Assembly (NCBI GenBank): GCA_005798205.1
Contig: SYKJ01000063.1
Span: forward strand, 1-7,044
Reading direction: 5' to 3'
From: Bacteroidota bacterium
GTDB lineage: Bacteria; Bacteroidota; Bacteroidia; Flavobacteriales; Crocinitomicaceae
Length of the DNA stretch: 7,044 nt
Part shown: positions 1 to 6,549 of the stretch, piece after piece
Layout of the letters: the number at the start of each line of letters is the position of its first letter
How positions within the stretch are numbered: position 1 is the first letter of the stretch
Translations under genes and position numbers: made by a program
The notes under the pieces: model-generated
The model's database searches: none
What the model was told of the DNA's origin: nothing
What the model saw: only the letters and a program-made list of their open reading frames with translations

Positions 1-1
1 G

Positions 2-157
2 AAGTTTCGCTTTAAAATCACGCTCGACTTAAGCATGAAAGTTTCAGAAATTGAATCGCATGTTTTAGGTCTTGATGAGGTAAAAAAATGGTTGCAGGGA
101 AATGCACCTAAGAAAATAATTATTGTGCCAGGGAAGGTAATCAATTTTGTTTTTTAA
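2..157 (+). CDS. leuS: Leucyl-tRNA synthetase, C-terminal end (partial)
   Basis: This frame is open from the left edge and ends in TAA at 155-157, giving 51 residues. The end of the peptide, KKIIIVPGKVINFVF, matches the closing strand of bacterial LeuRS (E. coli: RKVIYVPGKLLNLVV), and the preceding KFRFKITLDL matches the family's KVRAKITVPV strand. This is the small C-terminal domain that contacts the outer corner of tRNA-Leu. The full enzyme charges tRNA-Leu with leucine in the cytoplasm and edits mischarged products, but its catalytic and editing domains lie outside the window. It lies directly upstream of ileS on the same strand, with a 92-bp gap. Identification rests on this short tail only, but the tail is distinctive. 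Confidence 0.9.
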   Translation, partial: KFRFKITLDLSMKVSEIESHVLGLDEVKKWLQGNAPKKIIIVPGKVINFVF

Positions 158-219
158 AATCAAGTGAAAGATTTTTAAGCTTAGTACTTTTCATTTTTAT
201 CTATGTAAGTCATTTGTTG

Positions 220-227
220 TAAATTTG
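220..227 (+). promoter_or_regulatory. Putative -7 promoter element for ileS
   Basis: TAAATTTG fits the Bacteroidota -7 consensus TAnnTTTG exactly. It sits 22 bp before the ileS start, which would give a leader of roughly 15 nt. No good TTTG -33 element lies at the ideal 19-bp spacing; the expected position reads TTAT. An AAGG at 237-240, 9 nt before the ATG, could act as a weak Shine-Dalgarno sequence. The 92-bp gap from leuS is too short for a T-box or other large leader. Confidence 0.5.
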
Positions 228-249
228 CCAACTTACAAGGTAAATTCAC

Positions 250-3200
250 ATGAAGGCCAAATATAACGAATACAAAAGCTTAAACCTTCCAAATGTTGCT
301 CAATCAATTTTAGAGAAATGGCAGAAAGAATCCATTTTTGAAAAGTCGATTGCAACTCGCGATGGAAGTCCGCCTTTTGTTTTCTTCGAAGGGCCTCCAT
401 CTGCAAATGGTTTACCAGGAATTCATCATGTCTTATCGCGTTCTATCAAAGATATTTTTTGTCGCTATAAAACACTAAAAGGCTTTCAAGTGAAAAGAAA
501 AGCGGGGTGGGATACGCACGGACTTCCAGTTGAATTAGGTGTTGAGAAGGAACTTGGAATTACCAAAGAAGATATTGGAATAAAAATTTCTGTTGATGAA
601 TACAACCAAGCTTGTAAAAAAGCTGTGATGCGGTATACTGATATTTGGAATGACTTAACTCAGAAAATGGGGTACTGGGTTGATATGGAAAATCCATATG
701 TCACTTTTGAACCTAAATACATGGAGTCTGTATGGTGGATTTTATCCGAACTATATAAAAAAGGTTTAATTTATAAAGGATATACCATTCAGCCGTATTC
801 TCCAAAAGCAGGAACGGGACTTTCATCCCATGAGTTAAATCAACCAGGGTGCTATAAAGATGTAAAAGACACAACGGTTGTTGCGCAGTTTAAACTACTC
901 GCGAACCAAGCAATTCCATCTAATTTCGGTAAAAATATTTCTAGTTGTTCATGTTATTTCCTTGCTTGGACAACAACTCCTTGGACTTTGCCCTCAAATA
1001 CTGCTTTGACAGTTGGGGCAAATATTGATTATGCCTTAGTTTCAACTTTTAATCAATATACTTTCGATCGGATAAATGTAATTCTTGCTAAAAATTTAGT
1101 GGCTTTTCAATTTGGAAAAGGCTTTCATTCTGTTGCTGCTATTTCAGAGCTTGAAACGTATAAAAACTCAGATAAATCAATACCTTTTTGTATTTTAGGT
1201 TCTTGTTCGGGAAAAGATTTAGTCGGTTTAAAATACGAACAATTAATGCCCTATTGTTTGCCTGCTGAAAAACCAGAACAGGCCTTTCGTATTATTGCAG
1301 GAGATTTTGTAACAACAGAAGATGGAACAGGAATCGTTCATACGGCACCAACATTTGGAGCTGATGACGCTAAAGTTGCAAAAGATGCTGGCGTTCCTCC
1401 CTTACTTGTAAATGACGAAAATGGTAATTTAGTTCCACTTGTTGATTTACAAGGTCGCTTTAGGGCTGAGGTAACTGATTTTGCAGGAATGTACGTAAAA
1501 AATGAGTACTACGAAGAGGGTTTAGCACCAGAGAAATCAGTGGACGTCTTAATTGCAATAAAATTAAAAGAAGAAAATCGCGCATTTAAAGTTGAAAAAT
1601 ACGAACACAATTACCCTCATTGTTGGAGAACAGATAAACCAGTTTTGTATTATCCTTTGGATTCTTGGTTTATTAAAGTAAGCGATAAAAAATCCCGAAT
1701 GTTGGAATTGAATAATTCAATCAATTGGAAACCTGAATCTACGGGAAGTGGTCGTTTTGGAAAATGGTTGGAAAATGCAAACGACTGGAACCTCTCGCGT
1801 TCTCGCTATTGGGGGATTCCAATTCCAATTTGGTCAACGGAAGATGGTGATGAGCGAATTTGCATTGGATCGATAGAAGAATTGAAAACTGCGTGTGTTA
1901 AATCTGTAGCAGCTGGATTGATGACAGCTAATCCATTCGAAAATTTTGAGCTTGGAAATATGTCGAATGACAACTACAAGTCCCTTGATTTACATAAACA
2001 TCATGTTGATACAATAATCTTAGTTTCTTCAACTGGAAAACCCATGAAACGGGAAGCAGATTTAATAGATGTTTGGTTTGATTCAGGTGCAATGCCCTAT
2101 GCTCAATGGCATTATCCGTTTGAGAATAAAGAATTAATTGATGCTAAAACATCTTTTCCCGCAGATTTTATTGCCGAAGGAGTAGATCAAACTAGGGGTT
2201 GGTTTTATACCTTACACGCTATTTCAACAATGGTTTTTGATTCTGTAGCCTATAAAAATGTGGTTTCAAACGGCCTTGTTTTAGATAAAAATGGACAGAA
2301 AATGTCTAAAAGATTGGGAAATGCTGCTGATCCGTTTGCAACACTAGAAAAATACGGTCCAGATGCAACGCGCTGGTATATGATAACCAATGCGCAACCT
2401 TGGGACAATTTGAAATTCGATTTAGAAGGGATTTCCGAGGTTCAACGTAAGTTTTTTGGTACGCTTTACAATACTTATTCCTTTTTTGCTTTGTATGCAA
2501 ACGTTGATAAATTTGATAATACAAGCTCAGAAGTTCCTTTAACTGAGAGACCTGAAATTGATAGATGGATTATCTCAAAATTAAATTCACTCATTGAAGA
2601 AGTAGATCAAGCTTATGAAAACTATGAGCCCACAAAGGCAGGAAGATTGATTCAAGATTTTGTAAGCGATCAACTTTCCAATTGGTATGTTCGTTTGTGC
2701 AGGAGAAGATTTTGGAAAAACGACGATCCTAAAGATAAACTTTGCGCTTATCAAACCCTTTATACGTGTTTAGAAACTGTTTCGCTTTTAGCTTCTCCAA
2801 TTGCGCCTTTTTATATGGATCAATTGTTTTTAGACCTCAATCAGGTTTCTGAAATTAATTCAAGCTCCTCTGTTCATTTGGCACATTTCCCAAGTACTAA
2901 AAAGGATTCCATTGATAAGAAATTAGAGAATCAAATGGATTTGGCACAACGCGCCTGCTCTTTGGTTTTGGGCTTAAGGAAAAAACATACGCTGCGCGTT
3001 CGTCAGCCACTGCAAAAAATAATGATTCCAGTGCTTCAAGAGGAAATGGCTGAAAATTTTCTCCACATGAAAGACTTGATTTTATCTGAAGTAAATGTAA
3101 AGGAATTGGAATTGCTTACCGAAGGAAAAATATTGCTTGTTAAGAACATAAAACCAAATTTTAAAACTATTGGCCCAAAATATGGAAAGCAAATGAAAGC

Positions 3201-3663
3201 GATAGCATCTTTGGTAGCTCAATTTACTCAAGAAGACATCTTTGAAATTGAAAAAACTGGTCAGTGGTTGGGCGAGATAGATGAATTTCCGATTCGCTTG
3301 GACTTGGAGGATTTTGAAATTTCAGCACAAGACATTCCCGGCTGGTTGGTTGCCTCAGAAAATGGACTAACAATAGCGCTTGATACAACTTTGAGTTCTG
3401 ATTTAAAAAATGAGGGAATTGCACGCGAGATTGTTAACAGAGTTCAGAACTTAAGAAAAGACAGCGGATTAGAAGTAACCGATAGAATAGGATTAAAAAT
3501 TAGCACTACTGAACCCATTCAAACAGCAGTAATTGCATACAAAAACTACATTTGTGATGAGGTTTTAGCGACTGATATTTCTTTTTCCTCTTTGCCAAGT
3601 ACGGCATTTTGCACAGATATTATTACTGAAAAAGACTGCTTTATTTTATTACAAAAACAATAA
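250..3663 (+). CDS. ileS: Isoleucyl-tRNA synthetase, type 2 (IleRS2), complete
   Basis: This cytoplasmic class I enzyme joins isoleucine to tRNA-Ile using ATP and edits valine errors. Length is 1137 residues, normal for the type 2 (eukaryote-like) form. The class I signature, HIGH in most synthetases, reads G57-I-H-H60 after GPPSANG. Further motifs are WDTHGLPVE (87-95), the CP1 editing domain with WTTTPWTLPSN (240-250) and GTGIVHTAP...DD (359-373), where D373 aligns with E. coli editing residue D342. DVWFDSG is at 607-613, EGVDQTRGW at 643-651, and the second signature is KMSKR at 684-688. The anticodon-binding helical domain follows. The C-terminal part from about LRVRQPL (915) is the type 2 extension (DUF5915-like) and lacks the four-cysteine zinc finger of type 1 enzymes. 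The start gives the family-typical N-terminus (EYKSLNLP). Translation ends in a tandem TAA-TAG. The altered motif is common in this phylum as I recall it, so this is probably the housekeeping enzyme and not an acquired second copy. Confidence 0.97.
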   Translation: MKAKYNEYKSLNLPNVAQSILEKWQKESIFEKSIATRDGSPPFVFFEGPPSANGLPGIHHVLSRSIKDIFCRYKTLKGFQVKRKAGWDTHGLPVELGVEKELGITKEDIGIKISVDEYNQACKKAVMRYTDIWNDLTQKMGYWVDMENPYVTFEPKYMESVWWILSELYKKGLIYKGYTIQPYSPKAGTGLSSHELNQPGCYKDVKDTTVVAQFKLLANQAIPSNFGKNISSCSCYFLAWTTTPWTLPSNTALTVGANIDYALVSTFNQYTFDRINVILAKNLVAFQFGKGFHSVAAISELETYKNSDKSIPFCILGSCSGKDLVGLKYEQLMPYCLPAEKPEQAFRIIAGDFVTTEDGTGIVHTAPTFGADDAKVAKDAGVPPLLVNDENGNLVPLVDLQGRFRAEVTDFAGMYVKNEYYEEGLAPEKSVDVLIAIKLKEENRAFKVEKYEHNYPHCWRTDKPVLYYPLDSWFIKVSDKKSRMLELNNSINWKPESTGSGRFGKWLENANDWNLSRSRYWGIPIPIWSTEDGDERICIGSIEELKTACVKSVAAGLMTANPFENFELGNMSNDNYKSLDLHKHHVDTIILVSSTGKPMKREADLIDVWFDSGAMPYAQWHYPFENKELIDAKTSFPADFIAEGVDQTRGWFYTLHAISTMVFDSVAYKNVVSNGLVLDKNGQKMSKRLGNAADPFATLEKYGPDATRWYMITNAQPWDNLKFDLEGISEVQRKFFGTLYNTYSFFALYANVDKFDNTSSEVPLTERPEIDRWIISKLNSLIEEVDQAYENYEPTKAGRLIQDFVSDQLSNWYVRLCRRRFWKNDDPKDKLCAYQTLYTCLETVSLLASPIAPFYMDQLFLDLNQVSEINSSSSVHLAHFPSTKKDSIDKKLENQMDLAQRACSLVLGLRKKHTLRVRQPLQKIMIPVLQEEMAENFLHMKDLILSEVNVKELELLTEGKILLVKNIKPNFKTIGPKYGKQMKAIASLVAQFTQEDIFEIEKTGQWLGEIDEFPIRLDLEDFEISAQDIPGWLVASENGLTIALDTTLSSDLKNEGIAREIVNRVQNLRKDSGLEVTDRIGLKISTTEPIQTAVIAYKNYICDEVLATDISFSSLPSTAFCTDIITEKDCFILLQKQ

Positions 3664-3668
3664 TAGTG

Positions 3669-3676
3669 TATATTTG
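3669..3676 (+). promoter_or_regulatory. Putative -7 promoter element for the biotin carrier gene
   Basis: TATATTTG matches TAnnTTTG and lies 5 bp before the ATG at 3682, in the 18-bp gap after ileS. A transcript starting the usual few bases downstream would begin at or next to the start codon, so it would be nearly leaderless. The expected -33 position is inside the ileS coding end and reads TTAT, only a partial match. Readthrough from ileS is the alternative source of transcription. Confidence 0.4.
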
Positions 3677-3681
3677 AATGT

Positions 3682-4152
3682 ATGCAAAAATCTGCAAGTT
3701 GGCTATTTGATGGAAAAGAAGTTCATTCAAGTAAAGGAACTTTTGTAAAATGGTACGACCATCAATTTTTTCTATTAATGCACAAGGGAAAAAAGTTTCA
3801 TGGAGAAATTGTAAAAGATGACTCAGAAAACAATCTCCTAACGATAAAAATAAATCACCGTGTTTTTCAAGTTAAAAGAAAAGGGGTTTTAGATGATTTG
3901 ATATCCTCTTTGGGCTTAGACAAAAAGAAAGTTGTAAAATTAAAGGAATTACATTCTCCAATGCCTGGACGGGTTCTAAAAATATTTGTGAAGGAAGGAA
4001 ATCAAATAGAGCAAGGAGAAAATGTTCTTTCTTTGGAAGCCATGAAAATGGAAAATATTCTAAAAGCCGATGGAATAGGCAAAGTTGCCAAGATTTTGGT
4101 GAAAGAGGGAGATGTAGTGGAAAAAGGCGCTATTTTAATTGAATTTGTTTAA
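3682..4152 (+). CDS. Biotin carboxyl carrier protein, biotin/lipoyl-attachment domain
   Basis: This 156-residue protein would carry a covalently attached biotin between a biotin carboxylase and a carboxyltransferase. The C-terminal half (about 88-156) is a biotinyl domain with SPMPG at 92-96 and the attachment motif EAMKM at 119-123. Lys122 is the predicted biotinylated residue, 34 residues from the C-terminus as expected. The N-terminal 80 residues are not recognisable beyond a beta-rich, basic character. The stretch between SPMPG and EAMKM is short and has no 'thumb' insertion of the kind in E. coli AccB, so this resembles the carrier domains of propionyl-, methylcrotonyl-CoA and pyruvate carboxylases more than a fatty-acid AccB. 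Flavobacterial genomes carry similar small proteins annotated as acetyl-CoA carboxylase biotin carrier subunits. No carboxylase partner gene is in the window. The start is the first ATG after ileS, with no Shine-Dalgarno sequence. A lipoyl carrier is less likely, because those usually have DK[AV] at the attachment site. Confidence 0.88.
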   Translation: MQKSASWLFDGKEVHSSKGTFVKWYDHQFFLLMHKGKKFHGEIVKDDSENNLLTIKINHRVFQVKRKGVLDDLISSLGLDKKKVVKLKELHSPMPGRVLKIFVKEGNQIEQGENVLSLEAMKMENILKADGIGKVAKILVKEGDVVEKGAILIEFV

Positions 4153-5039
4153 TTCAACTTTTCAAGAGAGGGCAACATTTGTTCCAACAATGTACTGGAG
4201 TTTTTAATTTCTGTCAAGCTATCTTTTAATTCTTTTCCGTTAATATTTACCTGAATACCACCGGCGTAAATGGGAATTTGATTTGAGTCAGTCTTTAAAT
4301 TTGAGAAATAGGTTTTCATAAAATTCAAGTCTATTGCTGTTAACCAAGCGGTTAAAATTGCTCTAGGTTTAATTTTTTTTATGCAGTCGATCAAAGAATC
4401 ATATGGCAAACTTTGCCCTAGATAGATTGTATTGAGCCCTTTGCTTTTTAATAGGTAGTGGTAGTACAACAAACTTATTTCGTGCCATTCGTGCTCGGGT
4501 AAAAAAAGCATAATTGGAGTAACTTTTGATTTCGGCACAACTAATTTATCAATTTCTACTATGATTTTTTGACGAATTAGATTCGAAATAAAATGTTCTT
4601 GTGCAGGGCTTATTGACCCCGTGAGCCACATTACGCCAATTCTGTCGAAAAAAGGAATAATGTGAGATGAGAAAGTTACAGCCAAGCCAAATTCAGAAAT
4701 TAAATTATTGAGTGTATCTCGAAATAACTCTTCATCCAATTCAATTAACGCTAAAATTAATTTTTCACTGCTTTGATCATTATTGTTATTGATGCGTATT
4801 TTCCAAACTAATTTATTGATTTCAGCTTCAGATAAACTCGCAATGCGTGAGATTTTATGACCGTGATTGTTTAGTAAACTGATATTTAGAATACGTGCGA
4901 TTTGAGCATCGCAATAGGTTCTAATCTTAGTTTCAGTTCGAGTAGGCTCTAAAATATCGTAACGCTTTTCCCAAATTCGTATGGTATGCGCTTTGATTCC
5001 AGTTAAAACTTCAACATCTTTTATTTTATATTTAGCCAT
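4149..5039 (-). CDS. MerR-family regulator with cobalamin-binding-like domain (CarH/LitR-like)
   Basis: This 296-residue protein is a predicted DNA-binding transcription factor. Residues 4-70 form a MerR winged helix-turn-helix (YKIKDVEVLTGIKAHTIRIW, then EKRYDILEPTRT). Residues about 90-165 resemble the helical B12-cap domain and residues about 173-290 the Rossmann-like B12-binding domain. The cap holds W138 and E148-H149, the Wx9EH spacing of CarH photoreceptors. The binding domain has E184-W-H186-E-I-S189, equivalent to the ExHxxG motif with His186 as the candidate cobalt ligand but Gly replaced by Ser, and a late AGG at 259-261. Relatives often control carotenoid or other light-response genes, but none of those is nearby. 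The frame could extend to an ATG at 5081. I chose 5039 because the family begins MxKYxIKD just before the helix-turn-helix, and the upstream ATG would overlap the probable promoter. The C-terminal stop interlocks with that of the biotin carrier gene. Whether it binds B12 is unproven. Confidence 0.88.
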   Translation of the reverse strand: MAKYKIKDVEVLTGIKAHTIRIWEKRYDILEPTRTETKIRTYCDAQIARILNISLLNNHGHKISRIASLSEAEINKLVWKIRINNNNDQSSEKLILALIELDEELFRDTLNNLISEFGLAVTFSSHIIPFFDRIGVMWLTGSISPAQEHFISNLIRQKIIVEIDKLVVPKSKVTPIMLFLPEHEWHEISLLYYHYLLKSKGLNTIYLGQSLPYDSLIDCIKKIKPRAILTAWLTAIDLNFMKTYFSNLKTDSNQIPIYAGGIQVNINGKELKDSLTEIKNSSTLLEQMLPSLEKLN

Positions 5040-5080
5040 ATCAGAAAAACACTTTAGCATTAAGCAATGTTCACTATACA

Positions 5081-5088
5081 CGAAATTA
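5081..5088 (-). promoter_or_regulatory. Possible -7 promoter element for the MerR-type gene
   Basis: Read on the minus strand, this is TAATTTCG, one mismatch from TAnnTTTG. It would give a leader of about 35 nt to the ATG at 5039. No clear -33 element is visible at the right distance. It forms one arm of an imperfect inverted repeat whose other arm is the engB promoter element at 5104-5111. Confidence 0.3.
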
Positions 5089-5109
5089 AATTATTTTTTC
5101 GATTAATTT
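5083..5109. repeat. Short inverted repeat in the divergent promoter region
   Basis: AAATTAA at 5083-5089 is the exact reverse complement of TTAATTT at 5103-5109, with 13 bp between. Pairing extends to C5081/G5111 with one mismatch. In such A+T-rich DNA a 7-bp repeat can arise by chance. It may simply reflect two opposed -7 elements, or it may be an operator for the adjacent regulator. Confidence 0.3.
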
Positions 5110-5111
5110 TG
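5104..5111 (+). promoter_or_regulatory. Putative -7 promoter element for engB
   Basis: TAATTTTG matches TAnnTTTG and ends 8 bp before the engB ATG, so a transcript starting from it would have almost no leader. The position expected for the -33 element (about 5081-5084) reads CGAA, so any -33 contribution is weak. That position coincides with the possible -7 element of the divergent gene. Confidence 0.45.
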
Positions 5112-5119
5112 TAGCTATA

Positions 5120-5725
5120 ATGAAAATAAAAGATGCAGTATTTGTTGTCTCAAATTCTGAGCTCAGTAAATGTCCAATAGATCGTAAACCAGAATTCGCT
5201 TTTATAGGCCGTTCAAATGTGGGGAAATCCTCATTAATAAATATGCTTACTGGAAAGAAAAATCTTGCAAAAACATCAGGAACACCTGGAAAAACACAGT
5301 TGATAAATCATTTTTTAATAGATGAAAACTGGTATTTAGTTGATTTACCAGGATTTGGTTATGCAAAAGCATCAAAATCTAAACGTTTTCAATGGGAAAA
5401 ATTTATTGCTGAATATTTGACTAAGAGGGAAACTTTATTGAATATTTTTGTTCTTTTGGATGCACGACTTGAACCTCAAAAAATTGATTTGGAGTTTATG
5501 AATTGGTGCGGTGAAAAAGAACTTCCTTTTTCTATGGTGTTTACTAAAATTGATAAATTATCAAGTACTGCCTTACAAAAAAATCTAGCGAAATATAAAA
5601 AAGAAATGCTAAAATATTGGGGTGAACTCCCTCCACTTTTTACAAGTTCAGCTGCTTCAAATTATGGAAAAGAGCCGCTTTTAAATTACATAGAACATAT
5701 TTTATCTTTCTCAGAGAAGGGTTGA
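5120..5725 (+). CDS. engB: Ribosome biogenesis GTPase EngB (YsxC/YihA)
   Basis: This 201-residue cytoplasmic GTPase of the TrmE-Era-EngA-EngB family assists late assembly of the 50S ribosomal subunit and is essential in many bacteria. All G motifs are visible: the G1 P-loop GRSNVGKS at 30-37, a G2 Thr within TSGTPGKTQ (52-60), G3 DLPG at 75-78, G4 TKID at 142-145, and the G5-like SSAAS at 176-180. LVDLPGFGYAKAS and the TPGKTQLIN stretch are hallmarks of EngB. Length is normal for the family. The start gives the expected short strand before EFAFIGRSNVGKS, and no in-frame alternative fits better. It is transcribed divergently from the MerR-type gene and lies 49 bp upstream of the yebC-family gene, another ribosome-related factor. 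The assignment is secure; the promoter is inferred. Confidence 0.97.
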   Translation: MKIKDAVFVVSNSELSKCPIDRKPEFAFIGRSNVGKSSLINMLTGKKNLAKTSGTPGKTQLINHFLIDENWYLVDLPGFGYAKASKSKRFQWEKFIAEYLTKRETLLNIFVLLDARLEPQKIDLEFMNWCGEKELPFSMVFTKIDKLSSTALQKNLAKYKKEMLKYWGELPPLFTSSAASNYGKEPLLNYIEHILSFSEKG

Positions 5726-5727
5726 CA

Positions 5728-5758
5728 TTTGAAAAAATACTTAATTTCCTTATTTTTG
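5728..5758 (+). promoter_or_regulatory. Full-consensus Bacteroidota promoter for the yebC-family gene
   Basis: TTTG at 5728-5731 is followed after exactly 19 bp by TATTTTTG at 5751-5758. This matches the primary sigma-factor consensus TTTG-N19-TAnnTTTG at every defined base. The start codon is 16 bp further on, giving a leader of about 10 nt. It lies just after the engB stop, so the yebC-family gene probably has its own strong transcript. Confidence 0.75.
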
Positions 5759-5774
5759 TCGAAAAATTGTTAAA

Positions 5775-6485
5775 ATGGGTAGAGCTTTTGAATACCGAAG
5801 AGCAGCTAAGGAAAAACGTTGGGACAAAATGTCTAAAATATTCCCAAAATTAGGGAAAGCGATAACAATGGCTGCAAAAGAAGGAGGTACTGATCCTGCA
5901 ACAAATGCTAAACTTCGAACAGCAATTCAAAATGCTAAATCTGAAAACATGCCCAAGGATAATATCGATGCTGCGGTTAAACGAGCCGCTCAAAAAGATA
6001 TCGCGTCCTTTACAGAAATTAATTACGAAGGAAAAGGCCCGCACGGAGTTTTAGTTTATGTTGAATGTGCTTCCGATAATCCTACACGAACAGTTGCCAA
6101 TGTTAAATCTTACTTTAACAAAGCGGGAGGCACCGTTGTAGCAAATGGCTCTATGGAATTCATGTTTTCTAGAAAAAGCATTTTTGAAATAAGCAAAACA
6201 CCAGAGTTGGATGCCGAGATGTTGGAATTGGAATTAATTGATGCTGGTTGTGAAGAAATCGATATTGAAGAAGATACGATTTTTATTTATGGTGATTATA
6301 CGGCCTTTGGAACATTATCAAAAGCACTTGAAGATCTCAATATAGAAGTCCAAAAATCAAGCCTAAAAAGAATCCCGACAAATCCTGTTGAATTCTCAGA
6401 AGAACAGTTAGTAGATATTGAAAAAATGTTGGATAAAATAGAAGATGACGACGACATTCAACAAGTATTTACAAATATCGCATAA
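5775..6485 (+). CDS. yebC: YebC/PmpR-family (TACO1-like) protein
   Basis: This 236-residue protein belongs to the YebC/TACO1 family. Members were long annotated as transcriptional regulators, but later work on bacterial YebC and mitochondrial TACO1 supports a role on the ribosome, easing stalls at proline-rich stretches. Visible hallmarks are the basic N-terminal helical domain, with [19 protein letters not shown] (33-51), then [14 protein letters not shown] (58-71), YEGKGPHGV (84-92) and [11 protein letters not shown] (101-111), and an acidic tail with [12 protein letters not shown] (223-234). The N-terminus [16 protein letters not shown] is the version typical of Bacteroidota, in place of the MAGHSKWANIKHRK found elsewhere. 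Length is normal. It has its own promoter and follows engB on the same strand. Whether it acts in translation or transcription in this organism cannot be read from the sequence. Confidence 0.95.
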   Translation: MGRAFEYRRAAKEKRWDKMSKIFPKLGKAITMAAKEGGTDPATNAKLRTAIQNAKSENMPKDNIDAAVKRAAQKDIASFTEINYEGKGPHGVLVYVECASDNPTRTVANVKSYFNKAGGTVVANGSMEFMFSRKSIFEISKTPELDAEMLELELIDAGCEEIDIEEDTIFIYGDYTAFGTLSKALEDLNIEVQKSSLKRIPTNPVEFSEEQLVDIEKMLDKIEDDDDIQQVFTNIA

Positions 6486-6549
6486 AACCCAAGTAATTTT
6501 ATACTAAACGTCTTCATTTTCAGTTAATAATAGACCAATCAATTGTTGC

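Noticed and set aside
163..199. Possible terminator after leuS (TGAAAG pairing with CTTTTCA, followed by TTTTT)
   Set aside because: The stem has only about five pairs plus a bulge and is nearly all A-U; too weak to call.
158..249. T-box or other riboswitch leader before ileS
   Set aside because: The gap is only 92 bp, shows no T-box sequence or strong stem-loops, and T-boxes are not typical of this phylum.
2306..2524. 72-codon open frame on the minus strand inside ileS
   Set aside because: It lies opposite conserved ileS coding sequence (the KMSKR region), has no recognisable protein and no promoter. It is a shadow frame.
3224..3424. 66-codon open frame on the minus strand inside ileS
   Set aside because: It is antisense to the conserved C-terminal part of ileS, with no recognisable motif or promoter.
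5040..5081. A 14-residue N-terminal extension of the MerR-type regulator
   Set aside because: The frame is open to an ATG at 5081, but family members start just before the helix-turn-helix, and the upstream ATG coincides with a likely -7 promoter element.
5706..5720. Small hairpin at the end of engB (CTTTC...GAAGG)
   Set aside because: It lies inside the coding sequence, is short, and is not followed by a T-run.
5722..5727. TTGACA resembling an E. coli -35 box before the yebC-family gene
   Set aside because: It fits no suitable -10 TATAAT, and the adjacent TTTG-N19-TAnnTTTG is a far better match for this phylum; probably coincidence.
5850..6044. 64-codon open frame on the minus strand inside the yebC-family gene
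   Set aside because: It is antisense to a well-conserved coding region; its Cys- and Phe-rich composition is what reverse-strand reading of this A+T-rich gene would produce.
6494..6501. TAATTTTA as a promoter element for the SprE-like gene
   Set aside because: It misses the final G of TAnnTTTG and has no properly spaced -33 element; the 64-bp gap gives no convincing promoter.
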